NCBI RefSeq assembly: GCF_007752535.1
Contig: NZ_CP036429.1
Location: 54,675 to 118,674 of the forward strand
DNA length: 64,000 bases
Direction: 5' to 3'
From: Tautonia plasticadhaerens
Lineage (GTDB): Bacteria > Planctomycetota > Planctomycetia > Isosphaerales > Isosphaeraceae
The notes below the pieces were generated by a model. The model saw nothing but the letters and a program-made list of their open reading frames with translations, was not told the origin of the DNA and made no database searches. Positions within the stretch are counted from its first letter, which is position 1; each line of letters starts with the position of its first letter. The translations under genes and the position numbers were made by a program. This document shows positions 53,741 to 62,000 of the stretch, piece by piece.

Positions 53741-55204
53741 TTACCCGGCCCCGCGGTGTGATTGTGACCGCCTCACCGGGCGTTCGCCGGTCGCCGAACC
53801 GACCGACCGTGCCGGCCTGACCCGTGCCGCGTCCTCCTTCCCGGCCCGGTGGCGGGCCAGCGCGTTGGCCTTTGGGTCGGGGCCGGCATCCAGGGCGGCG
53901 ATCGCCCGCTCGTAGCGGTCGACCACGTCGGCCCGGTCCTTCTCCGAGTCGAGGGCCTCGCTGGCATCGTGCGCGATGGTCTCCGCCTGGCGGCGCAGCG
54001 GGTTGCGCTGGGATTCTGCCTTCAGGTGCCCGGCGACCGTGGCGATCGCCTCCAGCAGCCGGACGGTCACCGCCACGCTGTCCCGGCCGTACTGCCGGAT
54101 CTGGTCGAAGGCGTCGACGACCCCGGCGAAGTCGCTTACGTCGGCGACCACACGCAGCATCCCCGCGTCGTCGTGGCGGCGCGGGGAGTGGAGGCCCCCC
54201 TCGGCGATCCGGCAGAGGGCGTCGCCGAGCCAATCGACGCAGGTGGCGGCGGTGAACGGGTCGTTGGTGCCCGGGGAGAGGGCCCGCACCGCGATCTCGA
54301 CCAGCTGCCGCACGGCGAACTCCACGTCCTGCTCCGGGGTGCGCTGGGGGCCGAGGACGAACGTCTTGCGGAGCCGCCCGATGACCTCGACCGTCACCGC
54401 GTCCGGCGGCCAGGCCAGCAGAAGGGCATTGCCACGGGTGATGAAGTGGCCCGGCCGGCAGAGCAACTTGAGGCGCAGGTCGTTGGAGGTTGCCACTTCC
54501 ATCAGTCGATGCACGTCGACCAGCTGGAGGTAGCCGGTCCCGGCCGAGGTCACGGCGATCGACTCGCGGTCGAAGGCCTCGGGGAGGCGGGACGCCGACC
54601 CTCCCGGCCGCGACGGCGGCCGTTCGTGGCCGAGTCCCTCCGGGTACATGCGGCGGATGGCCGAGTCCAGGTCGTCCCAGACGTCGGCCGCCACCAGCGG
54701 CGCCTGGATCGACGAGGAGACGTTGTGGATGTAGAAGATCAGGGCGGCCATGCGGGCCAGGGCCAGCAGCAGGGCGACGGCGACGGCCAGGTGCGGGACC
54801 TGTTCCTGCCGGTCCCCGCCGATCGACCGCCGCACCAGCAGGGAATAGGCGAAGGTCGCCACGAGGGTGCCGAGCACGGCCTGATTGCCGGCGTCGCGCA
54901 TGAAGTTGCGGAGCATCCGGGGCCCGAACTGGCTGGAGGCCTGGGTGAGCGTCAGCATCGTGATCGAGAAGGTGACGCCGGCCACAATGATCACGGCGCC
55001 GGCGACGGAGGAGAGGAGCATGCGGGCGCCCTCCTCCCCGCCGGCGGTGAACCACGGGATGAGGACGGGGCCGAGGTGGGAGTTGCGGTCGATCGCGAGC
55101 ATCCCCGCGGCCAGGCCGATGCCGGCGGCGAGCATGAGCGCCGGCACGAACCAGTAGCTGGTCCGCTGCCGCTCCCAGGTGTGCAACGGTCGGATCATGT
55201 CCAA
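53741..55204 (-). CDS. DUF2254 family membrane protein
   Basis: 487 residues from ATG 55204. Four N-terminal membrane helices: SYWFVPALMLAAGIGLAAGM, SSVAGAVIIVAGVTFSITML, VLGTLVATFAYSLLV, LAVAVALLLALARMAALIFY. LTLTQASSQFGPRMLRNFMR is the family signature between helices 2 and 3. The C-terminal cytoplasmic part has GYLQLVDVHRLMEVA, QDVEFAVRQLVEIAVRALSP and GTNDPFTAATCVDWLGDALC, all typical. The last 60 residues are charged. The family is widespread and of unknown function. Full length. Confidence 0.85.
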   Translation of the reverse strand: MDMIRPLHTWERQRTSYWFVPALMLAAGIGLAAGMLAIDRNSHLGPVLIPWFTAGGEEGARMLLSSVAGAVIIVAGVTFSITMLTLTQASSQFGPRMLRNFMRDAGNQAVLGTLVATFAYSLLVRRSIGGDRQEQVPHLAVAVALLLALARMAALIFYIHNVSSSIQAPLVAADVWDDLDSAIRRMYPEGLGHERPPSRPGGSASRLPEAFDRESIAVTSAGTGYLQLVDVHRLMEVATSNDLRLKLLCRPGHFITRGNALLLAWPPDAVTVEVIGRLRKTFVLGPQRTPEQDVEFAVRQLVEIAVRALSPGTNDPFTAATCVDWLGDALCRIAEGGLHSPRRHDDAGMLRVVADVSDFAGVVDAFDQIRQYGRDSVAVTVRLLEAIATVAGHLKAESQRNPLRRQAETIAHDASEALDSEKDRADVVDRYERAIAALDAGPDPKANALARHRAGKEDAARVRPARSVGSATGERPVRRSQSHRGAG

Positions 55205-55262
55205 GGCCCGCCCTCCTGCATCCCATCACAGTGACCGAATCGGTCCTTGTTCGGCCGACCGG

Positions 55263-56122
55263 TCATGCGGCGAGGGACAGCTCGGTTCGATAGGTCTCGA
55301 TCCGCAGCCCCCCGGTCTCCTACAGGACCCGGCGGAACGCCCGCCAGTCGATGTAGTCCCGCTCGGCCCGCCCCCGGAGCACCCGCTCGACGCCGTCCTC
55401 CATCCCCTTGATGCCGCAGAGGTGGAGGTAGGTATCCTCCAGGTCCAGCAGCCGCCACAGCTCCTCGGCCCGCTCGGCCATGCGGTGGTGCACGTACATC
55501 CGCCGGCCGTCGGGGGCCCGCTGCTCACGGCTGAAGGCGTAGCGGACCTCGAAGCCCGGCTCGTCGCGGTAGGACTCCGGCTCGTCGCGGCAGAGGCACT
55601 CGGCGGCGGTCCTGGCCCCGAAGAACAGCAGGACCCGGCCGGCATGCCGGTGCCGGTGGCCGCCAGGATCAGGTTGGCCGACGGGCCCCCCGGCAGCAGG
55701 AAATTCCGGCCGGCCGGCCCGGTGATGGCCACCTCGTCGCCGGGGCGGACGTCGCAGAGGTCGTTCGAGGCGACGCCGCGGCGGATGGCACCGGTCTCGG
55801 GGTCGCGCACGACGACGCTCTTGACGCACAGGGCGACGGTCTCCCCCCGACCGTCCTCGCCGGCGCGGACGGAGGCGATGGAGTCGAGGCGGAGCGTGTT
55901 GGCGTGGCCGCGGTCGTCGACGCCCGGGGTGAGGACGCCAAGGCTCCGGCCCTGGCGGAAGCGATCGCCCAGGCCGGTGAGGTCCGGGACGACGTGGCGG
56001 ATGTCATCGGAGCCGGCGGGGGTCAGCCGGGTGTTGGACGCGCCCCGGGCGATGGCCGGCGCGGAGACGCGGTAGCGGTTGAGCGGGACGGCTTCGCGGC
56101 CCGGGGCGGGGGCGGCTGGCAT
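55263..56122 (-). pseudogene. Ferredoxin-NADP+ reductase-like gene, deleted internally and with in-frame TAG
   Basis: ATG 56122. The FAD domain is RSLGVLTPGVDDRGHANTLR, then LDSIASVR (the R-x-Y-S flavin motif has Asp for Tyr), ALCVKSVVVRD and DLCDVRPGDEVAITGPAGRN. The NADP domain opens ANLILAATGTGM and should continue I-A-P-F; instead about 17-20 residues are missing and the frame shifts near 55645. It continues VLLFFGARTAAECLCRDEPE, LHLCGIKGMEDGVERVLRG. TAG at 55320 interrupts RRVL-ETGGLRIETYRTELSL. Deletion, shift and stop together suggest real decay. The intact gene would pass electrons between ferredoxin and NADP(H). Confidence 0.75.
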
Positions 56123-56167
56123 GAGATGTCCCTCGGGGAGGCGATGTGGCCGGGCGGCGTCGATGGC

Positions 56168-57001
56168 TCAGGCGCTCTGACGTCCTCGCCGCGCGGAACC
56201 GAAACGCTCCAGGCCCAGCGGCTCGCGGGAGAGCCCCCGGGCGTCGCCGCGGACCAGCGTGTCGGGACCGACCTCGTGCCAGCCGGGGCCGTCGTCCAGC
56301 GGCTCGGAGGCGACCACCACGCCCCCGGCCCAGCGGGGCTCGCTGGCCAGGGTGTACAGCGAGTTGCCGGGCCCGTCGTCGGCATAGCGTACGGCCAGCA
56401 AGCCGTCGGCGTCGGCCAGGATGACGTTGGTCTTCACATGGCCGTCGTGGTCTCGGGCCAGGTCGGTCGCCTCCCGCAGCGTGGCGCGCAGCGCCGCGCC
56501 GGCGTCGCGGCCGCCGGCGCGGCGGAAGTGGGTCCGCCAGAGGGCCCCGAGCAGCTCGCCGTCGGTCGCGCCCCGCACCTCGGCCTCGTGGTCCGCGTCG
56601 AGCCGGTCGCGGATCGCCCTGGACAGCGGGCCCGGCCAGGGGGAGAGCTCGCCGTTGATCGTCCAGATGCGGTCGTCCAGGGCGTAGAGCGGCGTATTGG
56701 TGAAGCAGACCTCGATGTTGGGGCTGGCGAAGCGGATGTGGCCGACGAACGAGCCGGAGACGATGGCCGGCAGGGCGTCGCGGGCGTTGAGGTCGGCCCA
56801 CAGGGGTAGGATGCTCTTGAGGACGCCGGGTGTGGGCCCGTTGCCCGGCGCGTACCAGCCGACGCCCCAGCCGTCGCCGGCGATCGAGGAGTCGGCCATC
56901 TGGCGGGCGTCGCGGCTCTGGATCTGCAGGCAGCGTGGCAGGTCGTTCATCAGGTGCGAGACCCGCATGGGCGGGCCGAAGTAGGCGGCGATGCGGCACA
57001 C
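56168..57001 (-). CDS. egtC: EgtC-like class II glutamine amidotransferase
   Basis: 277 residues from GTG 57001, chosen because it places Cys directly after the start (VCRIAAYFGPPMRVSHLM); class II amidotransferases need an N-terminal Cys nucleophile. Further motifs are DGWGVGWYA, GHIRFASPNIEVCFTNTPLY, WTINGELSPWPG (oxyanion-hole Asn-Gly) and GATDGELLGALWRTHF. In ergothioneine synthesis EgtC removes glutamate from gamma-glutamyl-hercynylcysteine sulfoxide. The next gene upstream is a GCS2-type ligase, which fits, but egtB and egtD are not in the window. The role is therefore probable, not shown. Frame intact. Confidence 0.75.
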   Translation of the reverse strand: MCRIAAYFGPPMRVSHLMNDLPRCLQIQSRDARQMADSSIAGDGWGVGWYAPGNGPTPGVLKSILPLWADLNARDALPAIVSGSFVGHIRFASPNIEVCFTNTPLYALDDRIWTINGELSPWPGPLSRAIRDRLDADHEAEVRGATDGELLGALWRTHFRRAGGRDAGAALRATLREATDLARDHDGHVKTNVILADADGLLAVRYADDGPGNSLYTLASEPRWAGGVVVASEPLDDGPGWHEVGPDTLVRGDARGLSREPLGLERFGSARRGRQSA

Positions 57002-57100
57002 GGCACGTGCTCCGTTTCCCGGGCCGGCCCGTCGGGCGCTCGGCCGGATGTGAGGGGGACGCGCGAGGCCCGACGGGCCCCGATGAGGTCGAGGCACGCC

Positions 57101-58345
57101 TCAGCCAGCGGCGACCGAGTGACCCGGGGCCGGTGCGAAGGGCGGGACGACCGCGTACGCAGGGCGGCCAACGCCCGGCGCGGGGATGGGCCTGTCGTGC
57201 CCCGATGGCCGCATGTCGATCGATCCGTCGTCGAGGTCGGGGACCATGCCGCGGGCGACCGCGGTCAGGTCGCCGGTCCGCTCGTAGATGACCAGCTGGC
57301 GATCGGCCCCGGTCGGGCCGTCGGCCATGGCCCACGCCCGCTCCAGGTCCGCGACGCAGCCCAGCGCCTCGGCCTCGCCGCGGAGGTCGTGGGCCAGCCG
57401 CCGGACGACGTCCCGGGCCGACCGGGACCGCCCGGTGCGGGGGTCGATCAGATCCGCGTCCAGGCCGTGGCGCGATGCAGCCCAGCGGTTCTGCCGGGTC
57501 AGCAGCGACCGGACCTCCTCCGGGCCGCCGGCCGCGTCCCGGCCGGCGTCGCGGGCCAGCGCATGCACCAGGCACTGGATCAAGGCCGCGAGGGCGAGCA
57601 CCGAAGGCAAATCCGGCGGCATGTCGCAGACACGCACCTCGACCGTACCGTTGGCGGGGCTGGGCCGCACGTCCCACCAGAGGTCCTTGAGCGACTCGAT
57701 GCATCCGGACGCGGACAGCCGATCGACCAGGGCCGCGAAATGGTCCCAGTCCCCGAGCCGAGGCGGCAGGCCGCCGGTCGGCGTGGCTGCGATGATCTCG
57801 ACGCGGTGGGCCCGCATGCCGGTGGCCCGGCCGCACCAGAAGGGGCTATTGGCGGCCAGGGCGGCCAGCGTCGGCAGGTGCGCGCGGATGCCGTCGCAGG
57901 CCCGGATCGCCGCGTCGCCGTCCGGGACGCCGACGTGGACGTGCAGGCCGAAGGTGGCCTGGCGCAGCAGCGGCTCGCGGTAGCGCTCGACCAGGGCCCG
58001 GTAGCGGGGCGTCGGGGTGATGCCCTGGTGTTGCCAGTGGGTGAACGGGTGGGTGCCGCCCCATGCGGCCCGCATCCCGAGCCCGTGGGCCGCCGCGGCG
58101 AGGGCGCGGAGCTTGGCCCCGAGGTCGTCGGCGACGTCGGCGGTGTCGATGCAGACGCCGGTGGCGACCTCGACGCAGCAGGCGTGCATCTCCGGCTTGA
58201 TGGCGCCGGCGAACGCGGCCGGGATGGCGGCGAGGACCCGGTCGCAGGCGTCGCGGGTGGCCAGGGTGCGGGCGTCGACGAGTTGCAGCTCCAGCTCGAC
58301 GCCGAGCGTCGGCCGGTCGCTGCCGCGGAAGGCGGGGTGGCTCAT
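57101..58345 (-). CDS. Glutamate-cysteine ligase, GCS2/YbdK family
   Basis: 414 residues from ATG 58345. Family signature LGVELELQLVDARTLATRD, then IKPEMHACCVEVATGVC (metal-binding Glu), RAAWGGTHPFTHWQHQGITP, ATFGLHVHVGVPDGDAAIRA, LAANSPFWCGRATGMRAHR and NGTVEVRVCDMPPDLPSVLA. The length is normal for YbdK-type carboxylate-amine ligases, which join glutamate to cysteine or another amine with ATP. Next to an EgtC-like gene on the same strand (99-bp gap), it could supply gamma-glutamylcysteine for ergothioneine. A glutathione-like or unknown product is the alternative. Confidence 0.85.
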   Translation of the reverse strand: MSHPAFRGSDRPTLGVELELQLVDARTLATRDACDRVLAAIPAAFAGAIKPEMHACCVEVATGVCIDTADVADDLGAKLRALAAAAHGLGMRAAWGGTHPFTHWQHQGITPTPRYRALVERYREPLLRQATFGLHVHVGVPDGDAAIRACDGIRAHLPTLAALAANSPFWCGRATGMRAHRVEIIAATPTGGLPPRLGDWDHFAALVDRLSASGCIESLKDLWWDVRPSPANGTVEVRVCDMPPDLPSVLALAALIQCLVHALARDAGRDAAGGPEEVRSLLTRQNRWAASRHGLDADLIDPRTGRSRSARDVVRRLAHDLRGEAEALGCVADLERAWAMADGPTGADRQLVIYERTGDLTAVARGMVPDLDDGSIDMRPSGHDRPIPAPGVGRPAYAVVPPFAPAPGHSVAAG

Positions 58346-58795
58346 GGGAGGGTGTCTTCGCGGTGCCTCGTTGGGGCGGGCCGCCCCGGCGGCCCAGGAC
58401 CGGCGGAGGATCACAGCGAAAAGAATGCCGATTCTTTCATGTCAGCGATTTCCCGGGCGAGGCCGCGTCCGCTGTCCGGGAAATCGCGGTCACGGCCGCG
58501 TGCCGCCGGGGCCAGCCGGTGACCGGCCCGGCGTCGGCCCGACCAGCAGCGGCCGCGGGCATGCCCCGGGGACCCGGGCGATGCCCGGCCATCGGCAGGC
58601 GGAGGGGAGGCGCGCCGGCAGGACGCCAGGGCCCGGGGCATGCGGGCTTCGCGGCAGGGCTACCGGGTAGGTCGTCGTGCTCACGCCGGTGGGGGCGCCC
58701 GGCGGGGCGAACGGCCGCCCGTCGATCGCGCCGCGTCCCCGGTCCTGGGGCCGGGACGTGGCCAGTCGCTCCCCCCCGACGCCGTCGACGCCCGC
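58346..58795. other. Gap without recognisable gene
   Basis: 450 bp. It should hold the promoter of the ligase/EgtC genes; the stretch at 58415-58460 (GAAAAGAATGCCGATTCTTT) contains a small imperfect hairpin, AAGAATGCCGATTCTT. No gene was seen. Confidence 0.35.
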
Positions 58796-59026
58796 TCAGC
58801 CTCGGAACGCGACGGAGCACGCGGGGGGCACGACCTCCGGGTCGGGCGGCCCCTCGGGCGGGTTGTTCCGCACCTCGATGCCGTCTTCGGAGACGGTCGC
58901 CAGGGTGCGGCGGTCGCGGGAGAGCACCTCGACGACCCAGGCGTCGTTGGCCACCAGCACCGGGGTGGCGTCGGCCCCGATGGCGCGCAGGGCCTGGGAG
59001 ATCGCGTGGGATTGCACCTCGTTCAT
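58796..59026 (-). CDS. Small hypothetical protein
   Basis: 76 residues from ATG 59026 (MNEVQSHAISQALRAIGADA). TPVLVANDAWVVEVLSRDRR and TLATVSEDGIEVRNNPPEG read like a small alpha-beta domain, with an acidic Pro-rich tail. It follows the receiver gene on the same strand (about 90-bp gap). Codon use is normal and the frame well placed, but no family is recognised. Confidence 0.5.
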   Translation of the reverse strand: MNEVQSHAISQALRAIGADATPVLVANDAWVVEVLSRDRRTLATVSEDGIEVRNNPPEGPPDPEVVPPACSVAFRG

Positions 59027-59117
59027 CGCGGGGGTCTCCGGCTCGTCGGTGTCGTCGCCGGGCCCGGCGACCGGCGGGTCGATGGGGCGGTTCGCCGGGG
59101 CCGGGCCCGGCGCCTCC

Positions 59118-59522
59118 TCAGGGGGAGACGGCCACCAGGCTCGGGAGCCCGGGGAGCCGGCCGACGCGCTCGGCCAGCTCCCCGGGCTCCACCGGCTTGT
59201 CGCGGTACTCGCCCGTCGGGAAGGCGACCAGCCGCAGCAGGCGATAGAGGCGGCCGCCCTCGCTGCGGCCCGAGAGGACCAGCGTCGGGACCGCCGGCCT
59301 CGGGGCGTCTTCGGGCCACCGGGCCAGGACGCCGGCGCCGCCGGCCCAGAGCAGGTCGAGGTCCAGCACCAGCGCGTCGTGCCCGCCGTCGCGCAGCCGA
59401 TCCATGCACTGGCCCCCGTCGGCGGCGATGGCCACCTCGAACCCGGCTTGGCGGAGGGCCGCGGCGTAGGCGTCGAGCAGCGAGCCGTCGGCGTCGGCGA
59501 TCAGGACACGTCGTCGCCTCAT
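59118..59522 (-). CDS. Single-domain response regulator (receiver)
   Basis: 134 residues from ATG 59522. The CheY-like fold has RVLIADADGSLLDAYAAALR (acidic pocket Asp10, Asp12), HDALVLDLDLLWAGGAGVLA (phospho-acceptor Asp53 or Asp55), VPTLVLSGRSEG (Ser at the Thr/Ser switch) and EYRDKPVEPGELAERVGRL (Lys-Pro). No output domain, so it would act by protein contact. It is encoded with HPr and a kinase operon upstream, a likely phosphate source. Frame intact. Confidence 0.8.
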   Translation of the reverse strand: MRRRRVLIADADGSLLDAYAAALRQAGFEVAIAADGGQCMDRLRDGGHDALVLDLDLLWAGGAGVLARWPEDAPRPAVPTLVLSGRSEGGRLYRLLRLVAFPTGEYRDKPVEPGELAERVGRLPGLPSLVAVSP

Positions 59523-59602
59523 GTCCGGGTCCTGTTGTAGGTCGAGGGGTGGGGGGGGCCGTCCCCGGGCCGACCGACGACCGACCGGGGACGCACAACC
59601 GC

Positions 59603-59908
59603 TCAGACGGTCCGGGTCGCCCCGACCAGGTCGGCCAGCACCCGCGCCGCGGCCTCGGCGTCGGCGCCCCGGGCCTCCAGGTCCAGGCGGCTGCCGCAGT
59701 CGGCGGCCAACATCATCAGGTCGAGGATGCTCCGCGCGTCGGCCACCCGGCCGTCGCCGCGGACGCGGACCTCGGCGACGAAGCCGGCGGCGGCCTGCGC
59801 CAGCCGAGCGGCCGCCCGCAGGTGCAGGCCGGCGGGGTCGGTGACCTCGAAGCGCCGGTGCACGGGGCCGCCGGGGCCGGGCGTCGTACCGTTCTGCGTG
59901 GGGATCAT
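59603..59908 (-). CDS. HPr-like phosphocarrier protein
   Basis: 101 residues from ATG 59908. The core is HRRFEVTDPAGLHLRAAARL with His29 at the phosphorylation site; the canonical Gly-Leu-His-Ala-Arg-Pro reads Gly-Leu-His-Leu-Arg-Ala. RVADARSILDLMMLAADCGS places Ser60 at the regulatory serine position. No PTS enzyme I or II gene is nearby, so it is probably a regulatory (nitrogen-PTS-like) carrier. It lies between a receiver gene and the KaiC/kinase/LuxR operon, all on one strand. Confidence 0.8.
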   Translation of the reverse strand: MIPTQNGTTPGPGGPVHRRFEVTDPAGLHLRAAARLAQAAAGFVAEVRVRGDGRVADARSILDLMMLAADCGSRLDLEARGADAEAAARVLADLVGATRTV

Positions 59909-60187
59909 GGCAGGGCACCCGAGTCTCGGTGGATCGGCCCGTCGCCCGGATCGGCCCCGCCCGGAACGGGGGGGCGGGACGGTGTCCGGGCCCCTCCCGT
60001 CCGGCCGTCGGACCGCCGACTGGCCGGGTGCCGCGGGCAGTCGGCGCGGGGCCGATCCGGTCCACGGCGAGGGTCCCGCCGAGGGGCGGGGCGGGAGGGC
60101 CGCCGGCCATCATGGCCGGGCCGGGGTGCCGGGGTCGCCCCGGATGCCTGCCGATTCGCGTCGTGGGTTTCCCGGACGCGCCGCCGG

Positions 60188-60838
60188 TCAGCCGCCGGCC
60201 AGCCACCCGCGCATCGCCGCGTAGCGGACCACGTCGGCCCGGGTCCGCAGGCCGAGCTTTTCCATCGCCCGCGCCTTGTAGGTCTCGACCGTACGCACGC
60301 CGACGTCGAGGTCCGCGGCGACCTGCTTGAGCGGGTGCCCCAGGGCGACCCGCCGGAGCACCTCGGCCTCGCGCTCGCTCAGCTCCGCCCCGGCGGCCGG
60401 GCCCCCCGCCGGGGCCCGGACCAGGCCGACGACCAGCGCCCCGGCGATCGCCGGGTCGAGGTACGTCTCGCCGGCCGCCACGCGGCGGATGGCGCGCACC
60501 AGGTCCTCGGCGGCGGCCCGCTTGACCACGTAGCCGGAGGCGCCGGCGGCCAGTACCTGGCGGACGTAGCCGATGTCCTCGTGGGCCGAGAGGGCCAGCA
60601 CCCGCACGGCGGGGCGATCGCGGCGGATCCGCGCGGTGGCCTCGGCCCCGGAGACCTCCGGCATGGACACGTCGAGCACGGCCACGTCGGGCCCGGTGTC
60701 AAGCACCCCGAGCACGGCCGCCTCGCCGTCGGCCGCCTCGCCGACGACCTCCATGTCGGGCTGGGCGTCGATCAGGGCCCGCAGGCCGCCGCGGACCACC
60801 GGATGGTCGTCGGCCAGGAAGACGCGGAGCTTAGCCAC
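60188..60838 (-). CDS. NarL/LuxR-family response regulator
   Basis: 216 residues from GTG 60838. The receiver is LRVFLADDHPVVRGGLRALI (acidic pocket), VAVLDVSMPEVSG (Asp56) and LSAHEDIGYVRQVLAAGASG, YVVKRA (Lys). C-terminal LuxR HTH is LSEREAEVLRRVALGHPLKQ, VAADLDVGVRTVETYKARAM. The start overlaps the stop of the kinase gene by 8 bp (GTGGCTAA), indicating translational coupling. It should be phosphorylated by that kinase and then bind DNA. Target genes unknown. Confidence 0.9.
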   Translation of the reverse strand: MAKLRVFLADDHPVVRGGLRALIDAQPDMEVVGEAADGEAAVLGVLDTGPDVAVLDVSMPEVSGAEATARIRRDRPAVRVLALSAHEDIGYVRQVLAAGASGYVVKRAAAEDLVRAIRRVAAGETYLDPAIAGALVVGLVRAPAGGPAAGAELSEREAEVLRRVALGHPLKQVAADLDVGVRTVETYKARAMEKLGLRTRADVVRYAAMRGWLAGG

Positions 60839-62000
60839 GGCCGTCCCCCCTCTCGCCCTCGGCCAGCGGGACCCGGGCGATGATGGCGGTCCCCCGGCCG
60901 AGCTCAGTCTCGATGTCCAGCTGACCGCCGACCAGCGAGACCCGCTCTCGCATGCCGACCAGGCCGAGCCGGCCACCGCGGTGATCGAGGACGATGGGGT
61001 CGGAACCGACCCCATCGTCCTCGATCACCGCGGTGGCCGACCCGCCGTGCCGGCTGATGACCACGCTGACCGACTGGGCCCGGGCGTGCTTGGCCACGTT
61101 GGTCAGCGCCTCCTGGACGACCCGGTACAGGACGGTCTCGACCTCGGTCGGCAGCCGTCCGGCCTCCAGCCCGGCGGCCTGGAAGTCGACCGGCACGCCG
61201 GCCCGGGCCGACCACTCGGCGGCGAGCTGGCCCAGCGCCGCCTCCAGCCCCAGGTCGTCCAGGGCGGTCGGCCGCAGGCGGACGGCCAGCTCGTGCACCT
61301 GCCGGCCCAGCTCGTCGGCCACGCGGCGGACATCGGCCAGCCGCTCGGCCGCCGGCGCCGGCAGCGGCCCGGCGTCGGCCACCGCCCGGACCGCCAGGGC
61401 GAGGCCGGCGAGCAGCTGGCCGGTCTGGTCGTGCAGGTCGCGGGCAATGCGGCGCCGCTCGTCCTCCTGGGCCGTGGCCAGCTGCCGGCTCAGCGCGGCC
61501 CGGGCGGCGATCTCCGCCCACAGCGCCGCGTTGGCCTCGGCCAGGGCGGCGGTCCGCTCGGCCACCCGGCCCTCCAGCTCGGCCAGCAGCCGGCGGACCT
61601 CACGCCTCCCGGCCCGGTAGCGCAGCCCCGCCCGGACGGCCGCCTCGAACTGCGCCTGGGTGACCGGCTTGGTCAGCAGCGTGGCGTGCAAGGACCGGGC
61701 GAGCACGCCGGCCAGCAGCGGGGCGTCCGCCGCGTCGGCCAGCAGGACCAGCGGCAGGTCGCCGGCCTCGGGATGGGCGTCGAGGGCCGCCAGCAGCGTC
61801 CCCAGCGGCCCGAGGCCGGCGGAGGCGTCGGCGAGCATCAGGTCGGTCGGGCCCCCGCCGAGCAGCGCCTGCAGCTCGTCCGCCCCGCCGACGACCCGGC
61901 ACGCGCACCCCAGCGCGCCGAGGGCCCGGCAGGCCAGCTCGGCGTCGGCCGGCCAGCCGCAGTGCACCAGGACCAGGGGGGGCGCCGCGCCGTCATCCAA
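60831..62000 (-). CDS. Histidine kinase (HisKA_3) with N-terminal receiver-like domain
   Basis: 389 residues from ATG 62000. Residues 8-125 look like a receiver fold lacking the standard Asp (TDLMLADASAGLGPL). A coiled coil (150-178) leads to the HisKA_3 box ARDLHDQTGQLLAGLALAV with His190, the NarX/DesK type. VLYRVVQEALTNVAKHARAQ is the HATPase N box, and VIEDDGVGSDP plus LGLVGMRERVSLVGG are the G boxes. No membrane helix, so it is cytosolic. The start overlaps the KaiC-like gene by 8 bp and the stop overlaps the response regulator. A perfect 68-bp palindrome encodes residues 321-343. Confidence 0.9.
   Translation of the reverse strand: MDDGAAPPLVLVHCGWPADAELACRALGALGCACRVVGGADELQALLGGGPTDLMLADASAGLGPLGTLLAALDAHPEAGDLPLVLLADAADAPLLAGVLARSLHATLLTKPVTQAQFEAAVRAGLRYRAGRREVRRLLAELEGRVAERTAALAEANAALWAEIAARAALSRQLATAQEDERRRIARDLHDQTGQLLAGLALAVRAVADAGPLPAPAAERLADVRRVADELGRQVHELAVRLRPTALDDLGLEAALGQLAAEWSARAGVPVDFQAAGLEAGRLPTEVETVLYRVVQEALTNVAKHARAQSVSVVISRHGGSATAVIEDDGVGSDPIVLDHRGGRLGLVGMRERVSLVGGQLDIETELGRGTAIIARVPLAEGERGDGRG
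60971..61038. repeat. Perfect 68-bp palindrome inside histidine kinase gene
   Basis: Arms of 33 bp (60971-61003 and 61006-61038) are exact reverse complements around AA. The left arm begins GGCCACCGCGGTGATCGAGG and ends GATGGGGTCGG. The coding strand reads ATAVIEDDGVGSDPIVLDHR, so the right half of this ATP-binding loop is the complement of the left half. Confidence 0.95.

Noticed and set aside
53849-55234. Long plus-strand frame opposite the DUF2254 gene
   Set aside because: The minus strand has four membrane helices and the family signature; the plus-strand frame has no recognisable features.
60188-61015. N-terminal extension of the LuxR regulator back to 61015
   Set aside because: The extra 59 residues are a shadow of the kinase gene, partly produced by the palindrome. 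GTG 60838 directly precedes the receiver domain and overlaps the kinase stop.
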